Part shown: positions 1 through 9,078 of the stretch, piece after piece | Position numbering within the stretch: position 1 is the first letter of the stretch | Layout: every line of letters begins with the position of its first letter | From: Rhizobium sp. | GTDB lineage: Bacteria > Pseudomonadota > Alphaproteobacteria > Rhizobiales > Rhizobiaceae | Assembly (NCBI GenBank): GCA_028290545.1 | Contig: JAQGJP010000004.1 | Span: 1-40,418 of the forward strand | Direction of reading: 5' to 3' | Length of the DNA stretch: 40,418 nucleotides | Translations under genes and position numbers: made by a program | Notes under the pieces: generated by a model | Database searches by the model: none | The model's input: only the letters and a program-made list of their open reading frames with translations | What the model was told of the DNA's origin: nothing

Positions 1-366
1 CACAAGTACGATGGGCGACATCATCTGCGTCATCAGCAGGAAGTTCCTGTAGAGCCCTTTGCCCCGGAAGCGGTAACGCGACAATGCGTAGGCAGCCGGA
101 ATGGACAGGGCGATGGCAATCACCGTCGAGGCGATGCTGACATAGAGGCTGTTGACTAGCGCTCCACCGAAATTCGTCTTGACCCACATTTCGACAAAAT
201 TCTCCCAACGAAACTCGCTGAAGGTCCAGGTCGGCGGATAGACGAAGAGTTCGTCGCGAGGCCTGACCGCGGTCACGAACATGATGCCGAAAGGCAACAG
301 GATAACGACGCAGAGCGGCGACAACACGAGCCAGTAGAGAATGCTCTTCTTGACCTTAGGCGACAT
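1..366 (-). CDS. Carbohydrate ABC transporter permease, MalG type (partial)
   Basis: The coding strand runs out of the window, so only about the first 122 residues are present. The protein starts [14 protein letters not shown], then has a hydrophobic first membrane segment (about residues 8-32), a periplasmic loop containing the [14 protein letters not shown] pattern typical of the second permease of CUT1 sugar importers, and a second segment followed by the [11 protein letters not shown] stretch. The EAA loop that contacts the ATPase lies outside the window. Its ATG overlaps the 3' end of the upstream permease gene by 11 bases, so the two are translationally coupled. Inner-membrane half of a sugar importer; the sugar cannot be told from this. 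Confidence 0.9.
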   Translation of the reverse strand, partial: MSPKVKKSILYWLVLSPLCVVILLPFGIMFVTAVRPRDELFVYPPTWTFSEFRWENFVEMWVKTNFGGALVNSLYVSIASTVIAIALSIPAAYALSRYRFRGKGLYRNFLLMTQMMSPIVLV

Positions 367-1264
367 CGGTGACCTCCTCGTCGGATGAATTGTCATTCTC
401 CTGCCGCATCACCATCAGCACATAGGAAATGGTAAATACCAGGAGCACGGAGAACATGATCAGGGAAATGGCTGACGCCTTGCCCAGTTGGCCGAAGCGG
501 AAAGCGAGCTTGTAAAGATAGGTCACGAGGATGTCGGTACCATTCGCAGGTCCGCCCTCGGTCATGACCCAGATGATCGGCAGTGAATTGAACACGTAGA
601 TGACGTTCAGGACGATCGCGATATTGATGAACGGCTTCATCAGCGGCAAGGTGATATGCCGGAAAAGTTCCCAGGGTGTCGCGCCATCCACGACGGCCGC
701 CTCATAGGAATCCTGCGGCAGCGACGACAATCCACCGAGGAAGATCGTCGTGGTGAACGGGATCGAAACCAGGATACCCACGAGGATTTCGACCGTGAAA
801 GCCAGAGGCGCGGTCGCCAGCCATTCGATGGGCGCTGAAATCACATGCAGATCCATGAGGGTTGCGTTGATAAGGCCGGCGCGGCCGTTCAGGCTCCAGC
901 GCCACAGGACTGCGGTCATGGTCAACGAGATCGCCCATGGCAGCATGACGATGACGCGAGCCAGGCCCCGGCCATAGAAATCGTCGTTCAGCATGATCGC
1001 GACCGGTAGCGAGATGACCAGCGTCCCGCCGACAACGGCACAGGTCCAGATGGCCGTCCGCCAGAGCGAGGCGTAAAACAGCGGGTCGGCAAAAACTTCG
1101 GCAAAATTCGCAAATCCGGTAAAACCCATCAGCTTACCGAAGCGGCTCACGTCCTGCATGGAGGTCCAGGCAAGATCGATGACCGGATAGCCGATGATCA
1201 GCAACGCCAGCAGCAGGCTCGGCAGGATCATCAAAATCGGTGTCGGACGCGTCAGCGATTTCAT
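356..1264 (-). CDS. Carbohydrate ABC transporter permease, MalF type
   Basis: A 302-residue inner-membrane protein with about six hydrophobic segments, the first at residues 9-33. The conserved EAA loop is visible near residue 188 ([20 protein letters not shown]), which docks the permease on the ATP-binding subunit. Length and motif fit the first permease of CUT1 sugar ABC importers. It lies 83 bases downstream of the binding-protein gene and overlaps the second permease gene, so all three are one operon on the minus strand; the ATPase must be encoded outside the window if it is linked. Substrate is unknown, though the neighbouring epimerase and dehydrogenases suggest a sugar or sugar derivative feeding oxidative catabolism. 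Confidence 0.93.
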   Translation of the reverse strand: MKSLTRPTPILMILPSLLLALLIIGYPVIDLAWTSMQDVSRFGKLMGFTGFANFAEVFADPLFYASLWRTAIWTCAVVGGTLVISLPVAIMLNDDFYGRGLARVIVMLPWAISLTMTAVLWRWSLNGRAGLINATLMDLHVISAPIEWLATAPLAFTVEILVGILVSIPFTTTIFLGGLSSLPQDSYEAAVVDGATPWELFRHITLPLMKPFINIAIVLNVIYVFNSLPIIWVMTEGGPANGTDILVTYLYKLAFRFGQLGKASAISLIMFSVLLVFTISYVLMVMRQENDNSSDEEVTDVA

Positions 1265-1347
1265 GTCGTTATTCCACAGTTATTCGGACTCGTCGGGGGG
1301 AGGAAGCAGCAGGGGCGATTTTGGCACCCCTGCCTGTATTCGCGGGC

Positions 1348-2580
1348 TTACTTGCCGCGAATTTTGTTGATCTCGGCGGCGGCGGTCTTCAGCGCGTCGG
1401 CAGGCTGAGCCTCACCGAGATAGACCTGCTGCAGCATGCGCACCGTGGTATCGGCGATCTCTTCCCAATTCGCGATCGTCGGCGCGAACTTCGCATAAGG
1501 CAGGCCGGCCGCAAAGCCGGCGATATCCGGATCCTTGGTGTAGTATTCCTCGGCGGCGACATTCTTGGTCACCGGCAGCAAGCCTTCGCCGTGGTCGAAC
1601 TTTGTCCGCCATTCATCCTTGTAGGTGAATTCGATGAACTTCCAGGCTTCGGCCTTGACCTGCGAGGAGGCGAACAGCATGAGCGTATCCGTGACACCAT
1701 AGGTCGCCTTGGCCGTTCCTTCGGGGAAGGGCAGGATCTTGTACTTCAGGTTCGGAGCTTCGGCCTTGATCTGCGGGATCAACATCGGGAACGTGAAGAC
1801 CATGCCGAGCTTGCCCTGCTTGAAGAGATTGAAAATGTCTTCGCGGGTATAGTTGGTCGGCGACGGCTGGGTCAGGCCTTCATCGATCATCTTCTTGTAG
1901 AGCGTTAGCGCTTCGAGGGCTTCCGGAGTGTCGAGGCCGGAGGTGCCATCCGCCTTGAGGATGTCGCCGCCATGGGTCCAGAGGCTGTAGTAGAAATAGG
2001 CGTCGGTTTCGATCTCCTTGCCCTGCATGCCGAATGCGAATGTATCCGGAAGGGCCTTCAGCTTGGTAGCCGCTTCATAGAACTCTTTCCAGTTGGTCGG
2101 CGGCGTGGCGCCGGCCTTTTCGAACAGCTCGGTGTTGACCAGCATAGCGCGGGCGGACGCCGCCACCGGCAGGCCCATCGTCTTTCCGTCCATGACGCCC
2201 GGCGTCATGAACGTATCGATGAACGTGGCCTTGAATTCCGGTGTCATATAGGAATCCACCGGCTCTGCGATGCCCTGCGAGGCAAAATCGACCAGCCAGC
2301 GCGTACCGACGATCGAAATATCAGGTGCCTGGCCACCGGCAATGTCGGTCGTCAGGCGCTGCAGCAGCGTGTCCCACGGCACGACCTGGATGTTGATCTT
2401 GATATCCGGATTTTCCTTTTCAAAGGCAGCCGCCACTTCCTGGTAATATGGCCCGGTCTTTGAACTGTATTCTGCAACGGTGAAATTCACCTGCGTTTCC
2501 GCAAAGGCCGGCGCGTAGGCTCCGGCCATACCAATGACCAGCGCTGACGCTGCCATTGCCTTCCAAATCTTCGACTTCAT
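1348..2580 (-). CDS. Sugar ABC transporter substrate-binding protein
   Basis: A periplasmic binding protein of 410 residues with an N-terminal Sec signal peptide (MKSKIWKAMAASALVIGMAG, cleavage probably after AFA). The mature protein begins with a VNFTVAEYSSKTGPYYQEV stretch and contains the EFYEAATKLK pattern of family 1 extracellular solute-binding proteins. An in-frame ATG nine bases further upstream exists, but AGGAG sits 9 bases before the ATG at 2580, so the shorter start is preferred. It leads the operon encoding two permeases downstream. The solute cannot be named; a mono- or oligosaccharide is expected for this family. Confidence 0.93.
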   Translation of the reverse strand: MKSKIWKAMAASALVIGMAGAYAPAFAETQVNFTVAEYSSKTGPYYQEVAAAFEKENPDIKINIQVVPWDTLLQRLTTDIAGGQAPDISIVGTRWLVDFASQGIAEPVDSYMTPEFKATFIDTFMTPGVMDGKTMGLPVAASARAMLVNTELFEKAGATPPTNWKEFYEAATKLKALPDTFAFGMQGKEIETDAYFYYSLWTHGGDILKADGTSGLDTPEALEALTLYKKMIDEGLTQPSPTNYTREDIFNLFKQGKLGMVFTFPMLIPQIKAEAPNLKYKILPFPEGTAKATYGVTDTLMLFASSQVKAEAWKFIEFTYKDEWRTKFDHGEGLLPVTKNVAAEEYYTKDPDIAGFAAGLPYAKFAPTIANWEEIADTTVRMLQQVYLGEAQPADALKTAAAEINKIRGK

Positions 2581-2773
2581 AGGTTCCATCTCCTCTGGGG
2601 GGTCGTTATTTGTCTATCGCCTGGAATAATATCCTGTCCGAGCGGCAGAATTGACAGGCACACTCTGCGCCAGCAAGCCGTCCAGTGAAAATACAAATAT
2701 CGCATGGAGGCATGAATGTGCGGCATAGGCATCGCGGCTTCGGCTTCCCGGCCGAAAGGCACGCGAAACCAAC

Positions 2774-2805
2774 AACAAAAGGCGGAGATTTATCCGCCTT
2801 TTGTT
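2774..2805 (-). terminator. Intrinsic terminator after the epimerase gene
   Basis: A perfect 13-base-pair stem (AACAAAAGGCGGA paired with TCCGCCTTTTGTT) around a six-base loop lies 33 bases beyond the stop codon of the minus-strand epimerase gene. On the minus strand the stem ends in TTTTGTTGTT, a usable U-rich tail. It separates the epimerase transcript from the sugar ABC transporter operon, which therefore needs its own promoter in 2590-2773. Confidence 0.8.
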
Positions 2806-2837
2806 ACATAAATTCAGTTATTTATAGAAAATTTAGC

Positions 2838-3713
2838 TCAGGCTTTGCGCCAGGAGTATTCAGGCTCATAGCCCAGGACCCGTCTTGCCTTGTCGATCGA
2901 CAGCAAAGTTTCGCATCCGTCAATCGCTCTCTTCAGAGGCACTTCGGGAAAGATCTCCTTCATCAGGTCCGCGCCCGCGCGTTCCATCACCGTGTCTGAG
3001 TTGGCGATGATGAAATGGTCGGCGCCCACAAAATCGACATGCAGTGCCTTGCGCACCGCCTGCGCGCAATCGCGCGCATCGATATAGCCCCAGACATTCC
3101 ACTCGCGAAAATGCGCGTCGTCCTGCCAGCTCGCGAAACGTTGGTAGTCGGCCGGCTCCATGACATTGGAAAGCCTGAGCCCGATAAATGTCGTTTCCGG
3201 ATTCCAGCGTTGCATCTGGCGCGCCATCTCCTCGCCAAGATCCTTGGAGAGCGAATAGGCGCTTTCCGGCCGCATCGGATGGTCTTCATCGACCGGGACA
3301 TAGGCCGGTGGATTGGAGGCGCTGAACGGCAGCCCCAGCGTGGTTTCGCTCGAGGCCCAGACGATCCGCTTGACGCCGGCCCGGATGGCCGCGTCAAAGA
3401 CATTGTAGGTTGAAACCATATTGTTGCGGAAGATCACGTCGTCAGGCATCAGGTCTGGTGCCGGGATGGCGGCAAAATGCACGACCGCATCGGGCGTCCG
3501 AAACTTACGGAACGGGTGATCCTTGCCGCCGGTCCACTGCATCGCGTCCATGACCTGGCCAAGATCGTTGAGATCCACCTTATAGAAAGGGCAAACCGGA
3601 TCCTTCGAGGGCTGCACGTCGATATTGAGGACATTGTAGCCCTGCTCGACGAGGTCCCGGCAGACGGCCCTGCCCGCCTTGCCGCTGCCGCCGGTGACAA
3701 CGATATTTTTCAT
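2838..3713 (-). CDS. NAD-dependent epimerase/dehydratase (extended SDR)
   Basis: A 291-residue cytosolic enzyme with an N-terminal Rossmann motif TGGSGKAG (residues 7-14), the DAVVHFAA strand (75-82), a WASSE segment carrying the catalytic serine (119-123) and the YSLSK active-site pair Y153/K157. This is the extended SDR layout of nucleotide-sugar epimerases, uronate dehydrogenases and related sugar or lactone oxidoreductases. The reaction cannot be fixed. It stands between a sugar importer operon and a divergent SDR gene, so oxidation or epimerisation of the imported compound is the natural inference. It is transcribed alone, with a strong terminator directly downstream. Confidence 0.88.
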   Translation of the reverse strand: MKNIVVTGGSGKAGRAVCRDLVEQGYNVLNIDVQPSKDPVCPFYKVDLNDLGQVMDAMQWTGGKDHPFRKFRTPDAVVHFAAIPAPDLMPDDVIFRNNMVSTYNVFDAAIRAGVKRIVWASSETTLGLPFSASNPPAYVPVDEDHPMRPESAYSLSKDLGEEMARQMQRWNPETTFIGLRLSNVMEPADYQRFASWQDDAHFREWNVWGYIDARDCAQAVRKALHVDFVGADHFIIANSDTVMERAGADLMKEIFPEVPLKRAIDGCETLLSIDKARRVLGYEPEYSWRKA

Positions 3714-3828
3714 TCCGCGCTCCTTGCATTGCGATATTTCCGCTGCGCCGTCGGCGTTGCCGGCATGCGCGCACGCAATTCCTTATATCAGTGGCAAGCT
3801 ACTTCCATGCCGACCGGGAAGGCGAATG

Positions 3829-3864
3829 CCAATTTCTAATCCGGCCATGTCCGTTAGGCATTGG
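3829..3864. promoter_or_regulatory. Inverted repeat, candidate operator of the divergent region
   Basis: CCAATTTCTAA (3829-3839) and TTAGGCATTGG (3854-3864) form an inverted repeat with 9 of 11 positions matching and a 14-base centre. It lies between the divergently transcribed epimerase and SDR genes, and its right arm overlaps the likely -35 of the SDR promoter, as expected for a repressor site. The regulator is not in the window. Confidence 0.4.
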
Positions 3865-3888
3865 CCTGCCTCTGCGTCCATCTATAAT
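3861..3888 (+). promoter_or_regulatory. Putative sigma-70-type promoter of the SDR operon
   Basis: A perfect -10 TATAAT (3883-3888) is preceded by TTGGCC (3861-3866) with a 16-base spacer. It would start transcription near 3895, about 90 bases upstream of the SDR start codon, and it overlaps the inverted repeat at 3829-3864. Confidence 0.5.
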
Positions 3889-3986
3889 TTTTAGTGACAA
3901 GTCGGAGTAGCCAGAATAGCCGGGCCGCAAGATGGGTCGCCCCTCCGACCAACATAACCCACGTGATCGATCAACAGGGGAAGACA

Positions 3987-4781
3987 ATGCTGCGCCACGA
4001 AAACACGATTGCACTGGTGACCGGTGCGGGCCACGGCATTGGCCGATGCATCGCCGAACAACTGGCGGCGGAGGGTGCGTCCGTGGCCATACTCGAGGTC
4101 GACGAGGACAAGGGCCGCGAAACGATCGGGCTGATCGAGGCCGCCGGCGGGCGGGCGTTTTTCGTCAAGGCGGATATCACCGGCGCGGACCAGGTCGAAA
4201 CTGCCATCGCCGATGCCACCGAGGCCCTCGGCGCGATAAACCTGCTGGTCAACAATGCCGCCTTTACCGATGCCGGTGACCTCAAGGGCATGAGCCTCCC
4301 GTCCTGGCACCGCGAGGTCGATATCAATCTCAACGGCACTTATCATTGCATCCGCGCGATATTGCCGCTCATGCGGGCCAATGGCGGCGGTGCGATCGTC
4401 AACATCGCATCGGTCAACGGCCTGCGCTATTTCGGCAACCCGAGCTATAGCGCCGCCAAGGCCGGCATCATCAGCCTCACCCAATCGGTTGCTTCCGAAT
4501 TCGGACGCGACGGCATCCGATGCAACGCGGTCTGCCCGGGCTCGGTGCGGACTGACAACATCACCTGGACCATCCGTCAACAGAAGGATCCCAAGGTTTT
4601 CGAGAAACTCGGCAAGTGGTACCCGCTCGGCCGCGTGGCCGAGCCGACGGACATCGCACGCGCCGTCTGCTTCCTCGGGTCCCAGGAGGCTTCTTACATA
4701 AGCGGCGCAATCTTGCCGGTGGATGGCGGCCTGCTGGCCGGCATGAACGTCATGATCGACGAATTCATCCTCGAAGCCTGA
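3987..4781 (+). CDS. SDR family oxidoreductase
   Basis: A classical short-chain dehydrogenase of 264 residues: cofactor motif TGAGHGIG (12-19), NNAA (89-92), catalytic S142, Y154 and K158, and the PG motif followed by a C-terminal GAILPVDGG stretch typical of the family. The start is the ATG after AGGGG at a 9-base spacing; an upstream in-frame extension has no family similarity. It is the first gene of a plus-strand unit that continues with an ornithine cyclodeaminase-like gene 23 bases later and a 395-aa protein of unknown function. It probably oxidises or reduces a hydroxyl group of the compound handled by this island; substrate is unknown. Confidence 0.92.
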   Translation: MLRHENTIALVTGAGHGIGRCIAEQLAAEGASVAILEVDEDKGRETIGLIEAAGGRAFFVKADITGADQVETAIADATEALGAINLLVNNAAFTDAGDLKGMSLPSWHREVDINLNGTYHCIRAILPLMRANGGGAIVNIASVNGLRYFGNPSYSAAKAGIISLTQSVASEFGRDGIRCNAVCPGSVRTDNITWTIRQQKDPKVFEKLGKWYPLGRVAEPTDIARAVCFLGSQEASYISGAILPVDGGLLAGMNVMIDEFILEA

Positions 4782-4804
4782 CCCAGACCAAAGGATCCCA
4801 CGAG

Positions 4805-5776
4805 ATGCTGATCATATCCGAAGCCCTGGCCCGAGAGCTGGTAAGCGCAGAAGATGCCATTGACGCGGTCGAACAGTCCTTTGCGGCCATGGCCCGGGGG
4901 ATGGCGCGGAACTATCCCGTCGTTCGCGAGGTGGTCGGCCACGCCGATGCCGTCTTCGGCGTCAAGACGGGCGCCGATATTTCCGTGTCTTTTCTGGGTT
5001 TGAAGGCCGGCGGCTACTGGCCGCACAACCTGCCGCGAGGACTGACGAACCACCAGTCCTCCACCCTGCTGTTCGATCCGGACACCGGCCGGGCCTCCGC
5101 CCTTGTCAGCGCCAACTACCTGACGGGTGTGCGGACGGGGGCCGCGAGTGCCATTGCCACCAAGCACCTGTCGCGGCGGGATTCGACCCGCCTTGGAATC
5201 ATCGGCACGGGCGCGCAATCGGCATACCAGCTGCGGGCGACCATGGCGGTGCGAAACATCCGGACGGTTTACGCCTGGGATCCGTCGGCGGACAATCTCG
5301 ATACGTTCGGCAAGCTGGTTGCTGAACTCGGACTCGATTACAAGCCGGGCGACAGCCGGGAAGCCGTCGCCGCCAATGCGGATATCCTGATCACGGTCAC
5401 ACCCTCCAGCAAAGCGCTCGTGAAGAAAGCCTGGGTCCGGCCCGGCACGCATATTTCCGCCATGGGTGCCGATACGCGCGGCAAGCAGGAACTCGATCCG
5501 CAACTGGTTGCCAGCGCTGCGCTGTTTGTCGATGAGGCGGCGCAATCCCTGTCGATTGGCGAACTTCAACACGCTTTCGGCCTTGGCCTGATCACCGAGA
5601 AAGATATCCGTGGCTCGATCGGCGAAGTGATCGCCGGTATGATCGATGGGCGGAAATCCGATGAGGACGTCACGCTTTTCGACGGAACCGGCGTGGCCTT
5701 GCAGGACCTTGTTGTCGCCGATCTCGCCGTCAAGCGCGCCAGGGAAAGAGGCCTTGGCGTGGACGTGGACTACTGA
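4805..5776 (+). CDS. Ornithine cyclodeaminase/mu-crystallin family protein
   Basis: A 323-residue protein starting MLIISEALARELVSAEDAI. It shows the family's central NYLTGVRTGAASAIATKHL segment and the dinucleotide-binding motif GIIGTGAQSAYQ (about 132-143), then the ISAMGADTRGKQELD segment. Members include ornithine cyclodeaminase, alanine dehydrogenase and ketimine or imine reductases; sequence alone does not choose between these. An imine-related reaction would agree with the D-amino-acid enzymes and RidA encoded just downstream on the other strand. The start is supported by AAGGA 9 bases upstream; a longer reading into the SDR gene is overlap only. It is second in the SDR operon. Confidence 0.9.
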   Translation: MLIISEALARELVSAEDAIDAVEQSFAAMARGMARNYPVVREVVGHADAVFGVKTGADISVSFLGLKAGGYWPHNLPRGLTNHQSSTLLFDPDTGRASALVSANYLTGVRTGAASAIATKHLSRRDSTRLGIIGTGAQSAYQLRATMAVRNIRTVYAWDPSADNLDTFGKLVAELGLDYKPGDSREAVAANADILITVTPSSKALVKKAWVRPGTHISAMGADTRGKQELDPQLVASAALFVDEAAQSLSIGELQHAFGLGLITEKDIRGSIGEVIAGMIDGRKSDEDVTLFDGTGVALQDLVVADLAVKRARERGLGVDVDY

Positions 5777-5815
5777 CGGATATACCGTCAGGCACTGGTT
5801 GCTCGGGAGGCGTGT

Positions 5816-7003
5816 ATGCAATTGTCGATGTGGACCTATCCCTGGGATATTCAGGACCAGGGCCTTGAAAGGGTACTTTCCGATGTCACCGGTAAGTCCG
5901 GGCTGAATACCGTCAGTCTGGCGACCTCGTACCACGCCGGCCATTTCCTGCAGCCGCGGAGCCCGCATCGGAAGTCCTATTTCCCCGAGGACGGGACGGT
6001 CTATTACCGGCCGGATCCCGACCTCTGGGCCGGCAAGTCGATCACGCCCCAGATGGCGCGCAACGTGACTGAGCGCGGCGATATGCTCGAACAATTGATA
6101 CGGGCACGCGATGACGGCGGGCCGAAAGTCTCCTGCTGGACCGTCTGCCTGCACAATACCCGTCTTGGCATGATGCATCCGGACCACGTGACGCGAAACG
6201 CCTTCGGGGACCCGAATCATTACAATCTCTGTCCTTCAAGCCCTGCCGCACGCGACTATGTCATCACCATGGTCCGCGATATCACCAGCCGCTACAAGCC
6301 GGACATGGTGGAGCTGGAAAGCCCGAATTTCATGGGCTTTGTCCACGGATACCATCATGAAAAGGATGGCGTGGGGCTGACTGCGGAGGATGACTTCCTG
6401 TTCTCTCTATGCTTCTGCGACCATTGCCGGCTTGGCGCCAGGCAGGCCGGCGTCAATATCGATGGTGCCCAGGCCAAAGTCCGTGAGTTTCTTGCTGCGA
6501 TGTGCGAACGGGAGATTCCGGAGCGGCAGTTTGCCGATTTTCCGGCACGCGGCATCGATGCCTTCCGCGACCATCCCGAGCTTTTCGAATTCCTTGCATG
6601 GCGCAGCGAGCCCGTTACCAGCCTGATTCGCGACATCCGTGACCAGGCCGACGCGGCAAGCAAGGTGGTGCTGATCGACCTCAAGGATGGTTTCATGGGC
6701 GGCGTCGACCTGAAGGCCGCCGGCAAGGTCTGCGACGGAGCGATCGTCTGCGGTTACGACATGAATGCGAACGGCGTTGCCGAGCTGATGAAGGACGCTC
6801 GCGCCGCACTTGGGCCGGATAAATATCTCGGCACCGGTTTTCGGGTCTTCTATCCGGAAATGGCCAATGCCGAAGCCCTCGCCGTTCGAGCAAGCGCTGC
6901 CGCCGTCGCGGGCGCCGACGGCATCAACTTCTACAATTACGGTCTGATCCCGGAAAAGCGTCTTGACTGGGTTCGCAAGGCCATCGAACGCGTCAGCGGG
7001 TGA
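5816..7003 (+). CDS. Uncharacterised 395-aa protein, possibly TIM-barrel hydrolase-like
   Basis: I do not recognise a named family. The 395-residue protein has no signal peptide or membrane segment. It starts MQLSMWTYPWDIQDQG, has PDMVELESPNFMGF near residue 165, a cysteine cluster CFCDHC (about 200-205), and a repeating beta-strand/helix rhythm toward the C terminus ending YNYGLIPEKRLDWVRKAIE. These features recall TIM-barrel glycoside-hydrolase-like proteins in which a C-x-C-x2-C cluster follows the catalytic core, but this is inference. GGGAGG lies 5 bases before the ATG. It is third in the SDR operon and meets the convergent deacylase gene with only three bases between stop codons, so it probably acts on the same substrate as its neighbours. 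Confidence 0.85.
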   Translation: MQLSMWTYPWDIQDQGLERVLSDVTGKSGLNTVSLATSYHAGHFLQPRSPHRKSYFPEDGTVYYRPDPDLWAGKSITPQMARNVTERGDMLEQLIRARDDGGPKVSCWTVCLHNTRLGMMHPDHVTRNAFGDPNHYNLCPSSPAARDYVITMVRDITSRYKPDMVELESPNFMGFVHGYHHEKDGVGLTAEDDFLFSLCFCDHCRLGARQAGVNIDGAQAKVREFLAAMCEREIPERQFADFPARGIDAFRDHPELFEFLAWRSEPVTSLIRDIRDQADAASKVVLIDLKDGFMGGVDLKAAGKVCDGAIVCGYDMNANGVAELMKDARAALGPDKYLGTGFRVFYPEMANAEALAVRASAAAVAGADGINFYNYGLIPEKRLDWVRKAIERVSG

Positions 7004-7006
7004 TCG

Positions 7007-8596
7007 TCAGATCACCCGTCCCGGCCGTGCGCCGGTTTGCACCCCGTCGGCGATGATCGCGCGGCCATTGACCCAGACATGACTGATGCCGGTGGCCATT
7101 TCCGTCGAATTCTCGAAGGTTGCCCGGTCCGTGATGTCATCCTCGAACAGCACGAGGTCAGCGGCCAGCCCCGGACGGATCAGTCCGCGATCGGCAAGCG
7201 AAAACCGCTGCGCGGCGATCGATGTCATGCGGCGGACGGCGTCCTCGAGGCTGAACCACTTGCGGTCGCGGCGTATCGGCCCGGCAATGCGCGGAAAGGT
7301 CCCGTATGCGCGTGGATGAGGCTTTGAACCTGGCCGTGGCAGGCCATCGGATCCTGCCATATAGAGACGATTGCAACAGGCGCATTGCAGGTCCTCCTCG
7401 TCCAGCTGGAAAAGGATGATGCCGGTCTGGCCTTCGTCCTCGTCGATGAACCGCAGCATCAGGTCGAAGGGATCGATGCCGAGCGAAGCCGCCGCAGCCG
7501 CCATGTCGGCGCCTTCAAGATGCTTGAGTTCGTCGATGCCTACGGCCGAAAGACGGACGTTCTGCCAGCCGATGAGCGACACTTTGCTCTGGCCTTCGAA
7601 TTCCGGACCACCCTCGTCCACCCAACGGCGGAGAACGGCGCGCGCCTCCGGGTCGGCAAGGCGGCGACGTAACGCCTCAAGCCCGCCATCCATCGTCGCC
7701 GGAGGCAGCAATTGCAGGATCCATGTGCTTCCGGCCGGATAGGGATACATATCGAAACTGATGTCGACGCCCTCCTCCCGCAACGCCTCGAGGCGTTCAA
7801 TGGCCAAAGGGATCTGTCCCCAATTGGGCCGGCCGGCCGACTGGAGGTGGGAAAGAAGGCCGGCAGCCTGAGAGCGACGCAGGATATCGGCAAACTCGTC
7901 GATGGCCGTCATCAGCCCAGCCTCGTAGGAGCGTATATGGGCGGCAAGGACCTTGCCATGACGGCGCACGATCCTCGCAAGCGCCAGCATCTCGGCCATG
8001 TCGGCAAAGGCGCTCGGCGGATAGACAAGGCCAAGCGACAAACCGGCGGCCCCTTGCGAAAGTTGCCGATCGAGAATGGCGCACATCGCATCGATTTCCG
8101 CTTGACCCGCAGGCCGGCGACTATGGCCCATGACACCCAGCCTGAGTGCTGCGTGCCCCACCAGGGAAACCAGGTTGATGGCGATCCCCTGCCCCTCCAG
8201 CCGCTCTCGATAGGCGGCAAGGTCGTCAAAGATCTCGCTGTCGTGGGTATGGCCGAGCAGACCCGAAAAATGCTGGCGCAGATGCTCCCTCGACCCGGCA
8301 AGCGCCGGATAGAGCGAAAAGGAACAATTGCCGACGACGATGCTGGTGACCCCCTGGAAGGCCTTTTCCGGCCTGTCAGGCTCACGCAGGAAGATCAGGT
8401 CGTCATGGCAATGGGCATCGATGAAACCCGGCGCGAGATAGCGCTCGGCGGCATCGACCACCGCAACATCCGCGCCCGGCGCCAGATTCGTTCCGATACG
8501 GGCGATCTTGCCCTGAGAAACCAGGACATCGCCGCGATACCAGGGGGCGCCGGTTCCATCGATGATACGTGCACCGCGAATAAGCGTCTGTTCCAT
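7007..8596 (-). CDS. N-acyl-D-amino-acid deacylase (D-aminoacylase family)
   Basis: A 529-residue amidohydrolase. The metal site of the D-aminoacylase group is visible: GFIDAHCHDD (about 53-62), the bridging cysteine in VVGNCSF, later histidines in AAHIRSYEAG and SHLQSAG, and the aspartate in GSDG near residue 430. The C-terminal GLIRPGLAADLVLF belongs to the amidohydrolase beta-sandwich. The enzyme hydrolyses N-acyl groups from D-amino acids, or acts on related N-substituted D-amino compounds. The ATG at 8596 has AAGGA a few bases upstream; a GTG 18 bases earlier is an alternative start. It follows ridA by 67 bases and is probably the last gene of that operon. Confidence 0.92.
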   Translation of the reverse strand: MEQTLIRGARIIDGTGAPWYRGDVLVSQGKIARIGTNLAPGADVAVVDAAERYLAPGFIDAHCHDDLIFLREPDRPEKAFQGVTSIVVGNCSFSLYPALAGSREHLRQHFSGLLGHTHDSEIFDDLAAYRERLEGQGIAINLVSLVGHAALRLGVMGHSRRPAGQAEIDAMCAILDRQLSQGAAGLSLGLVYPPSAFADMAEMLALARIVRRHGKVLAAHIRSYEAGLMTAIDEFADILRRSQAAGLLSHLQSAGRPNWGQIPLAIERLEALREEGVDISFDMYPYPAGSTWILQLLPPATMDGGLEALRRRLADPEARAVLRRWVDEGGPEFEGQSKVSLIGWQNVRLSAVGIDELKHLEGADMAAAAASLGIDPFDLMLRFIDEDEGQTGIILFQLDEEDLQCACCNRLYMAGSDGLPRPGSKPHPRAYGTFPRIAGPIRRDRKWFSLEDAVRRMTSIAAQRFSLADRGLIRPGLAADLVLFEDDITDRATFENSTEMATGISHVWVNGRAIIADGVQTGARPGRVI

Positions 8597-8663
8597 GATA
8601 TCCTTGCCCTTCACAGAAACAACGGCGGGACGCTGCCTGCAGCCATCCCGCGCCTGTTTTTCA

Positions 8664-9008
8664 TCAGAGTGCCGCGACCGCCGTCATCTCGACGCGCAGA
8701 TCCGGATCGGCCAGTCGGGCTTCGACGCAGGCGCGCGCCGCCGGGTTCTCCGGATCGAGCCATGCATCATAGACCTTGTTCATGGCTTCGAAATCCAAAA
8801 TGTTCGGCAGGAAGATATTGACGGCGAGCAGCTTGGACTTGTCGGTGCCGGCTTCCGTCAGGAGCGCCTCGATCTTGGCCAGGACGTCGCTGACCTGTCC
8901 CTCAAGCCCGGCCTTCCTGTCATTGGCGACCTGGCCTGCTATATAAACAAGTCCGCCATAGCTGACGGCCTGGCTCATCCGGGTTCCCTTTTCATAACGC
9001 TTGATCAT
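8664..9008 (-). CDS. RidA family protein
   Basis: A 114-residue protein of the YjgF/YER057c/UK114 group. It has the typical SQAVSYGGLVYIAGQV opening, the EALLTEAGTDKSKLL helix and the NPAARACVEARLADPDLRVEM end with the conserved arginine. RidA proteins hydrolyse reactive enamine/imine intermediates released by PLP enzymes such as serine and threonine dehydratases. Its location between a D-threonine aldolase/D-serine dehydratase-like gene and a D-amino-acid deacylase gene is what this chemistry would predict. AAGGA 9 bases upstream supports the start at 9008; the long upstream extension is not conserved-looking. Confidence 0.93.
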   Translation of the reverse strand: MIKRYEKGTRMSQAVSYGGLVYIAGQVANDRKAGLEGQVSDVLAKIEALLTEAGTDKSKLLAVNIFLPNILDFEAMNKVYDAWLDPENPAARACVEARLADPDLRVEMTAVAAL

Positions 9009-9078
9009 GTCTTCATTCCTTGGGAGTTTCGTACTGACTTCTTTTGGTTTACAGTCTCTCGACTGGCATGGACGGCGG

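Noticed and set aside
4694..6220. 508-codon minus-strand frame across the SDR operon
   Set aside because: It runs antisense to three supported genes and has no ribosome-binding site or motif.
7712..8821. 369-codon plus-strand frame over the deacylase and ridA genes
   Set aside because: Antisense to two recognised genes; composition is that of a shadow frame.
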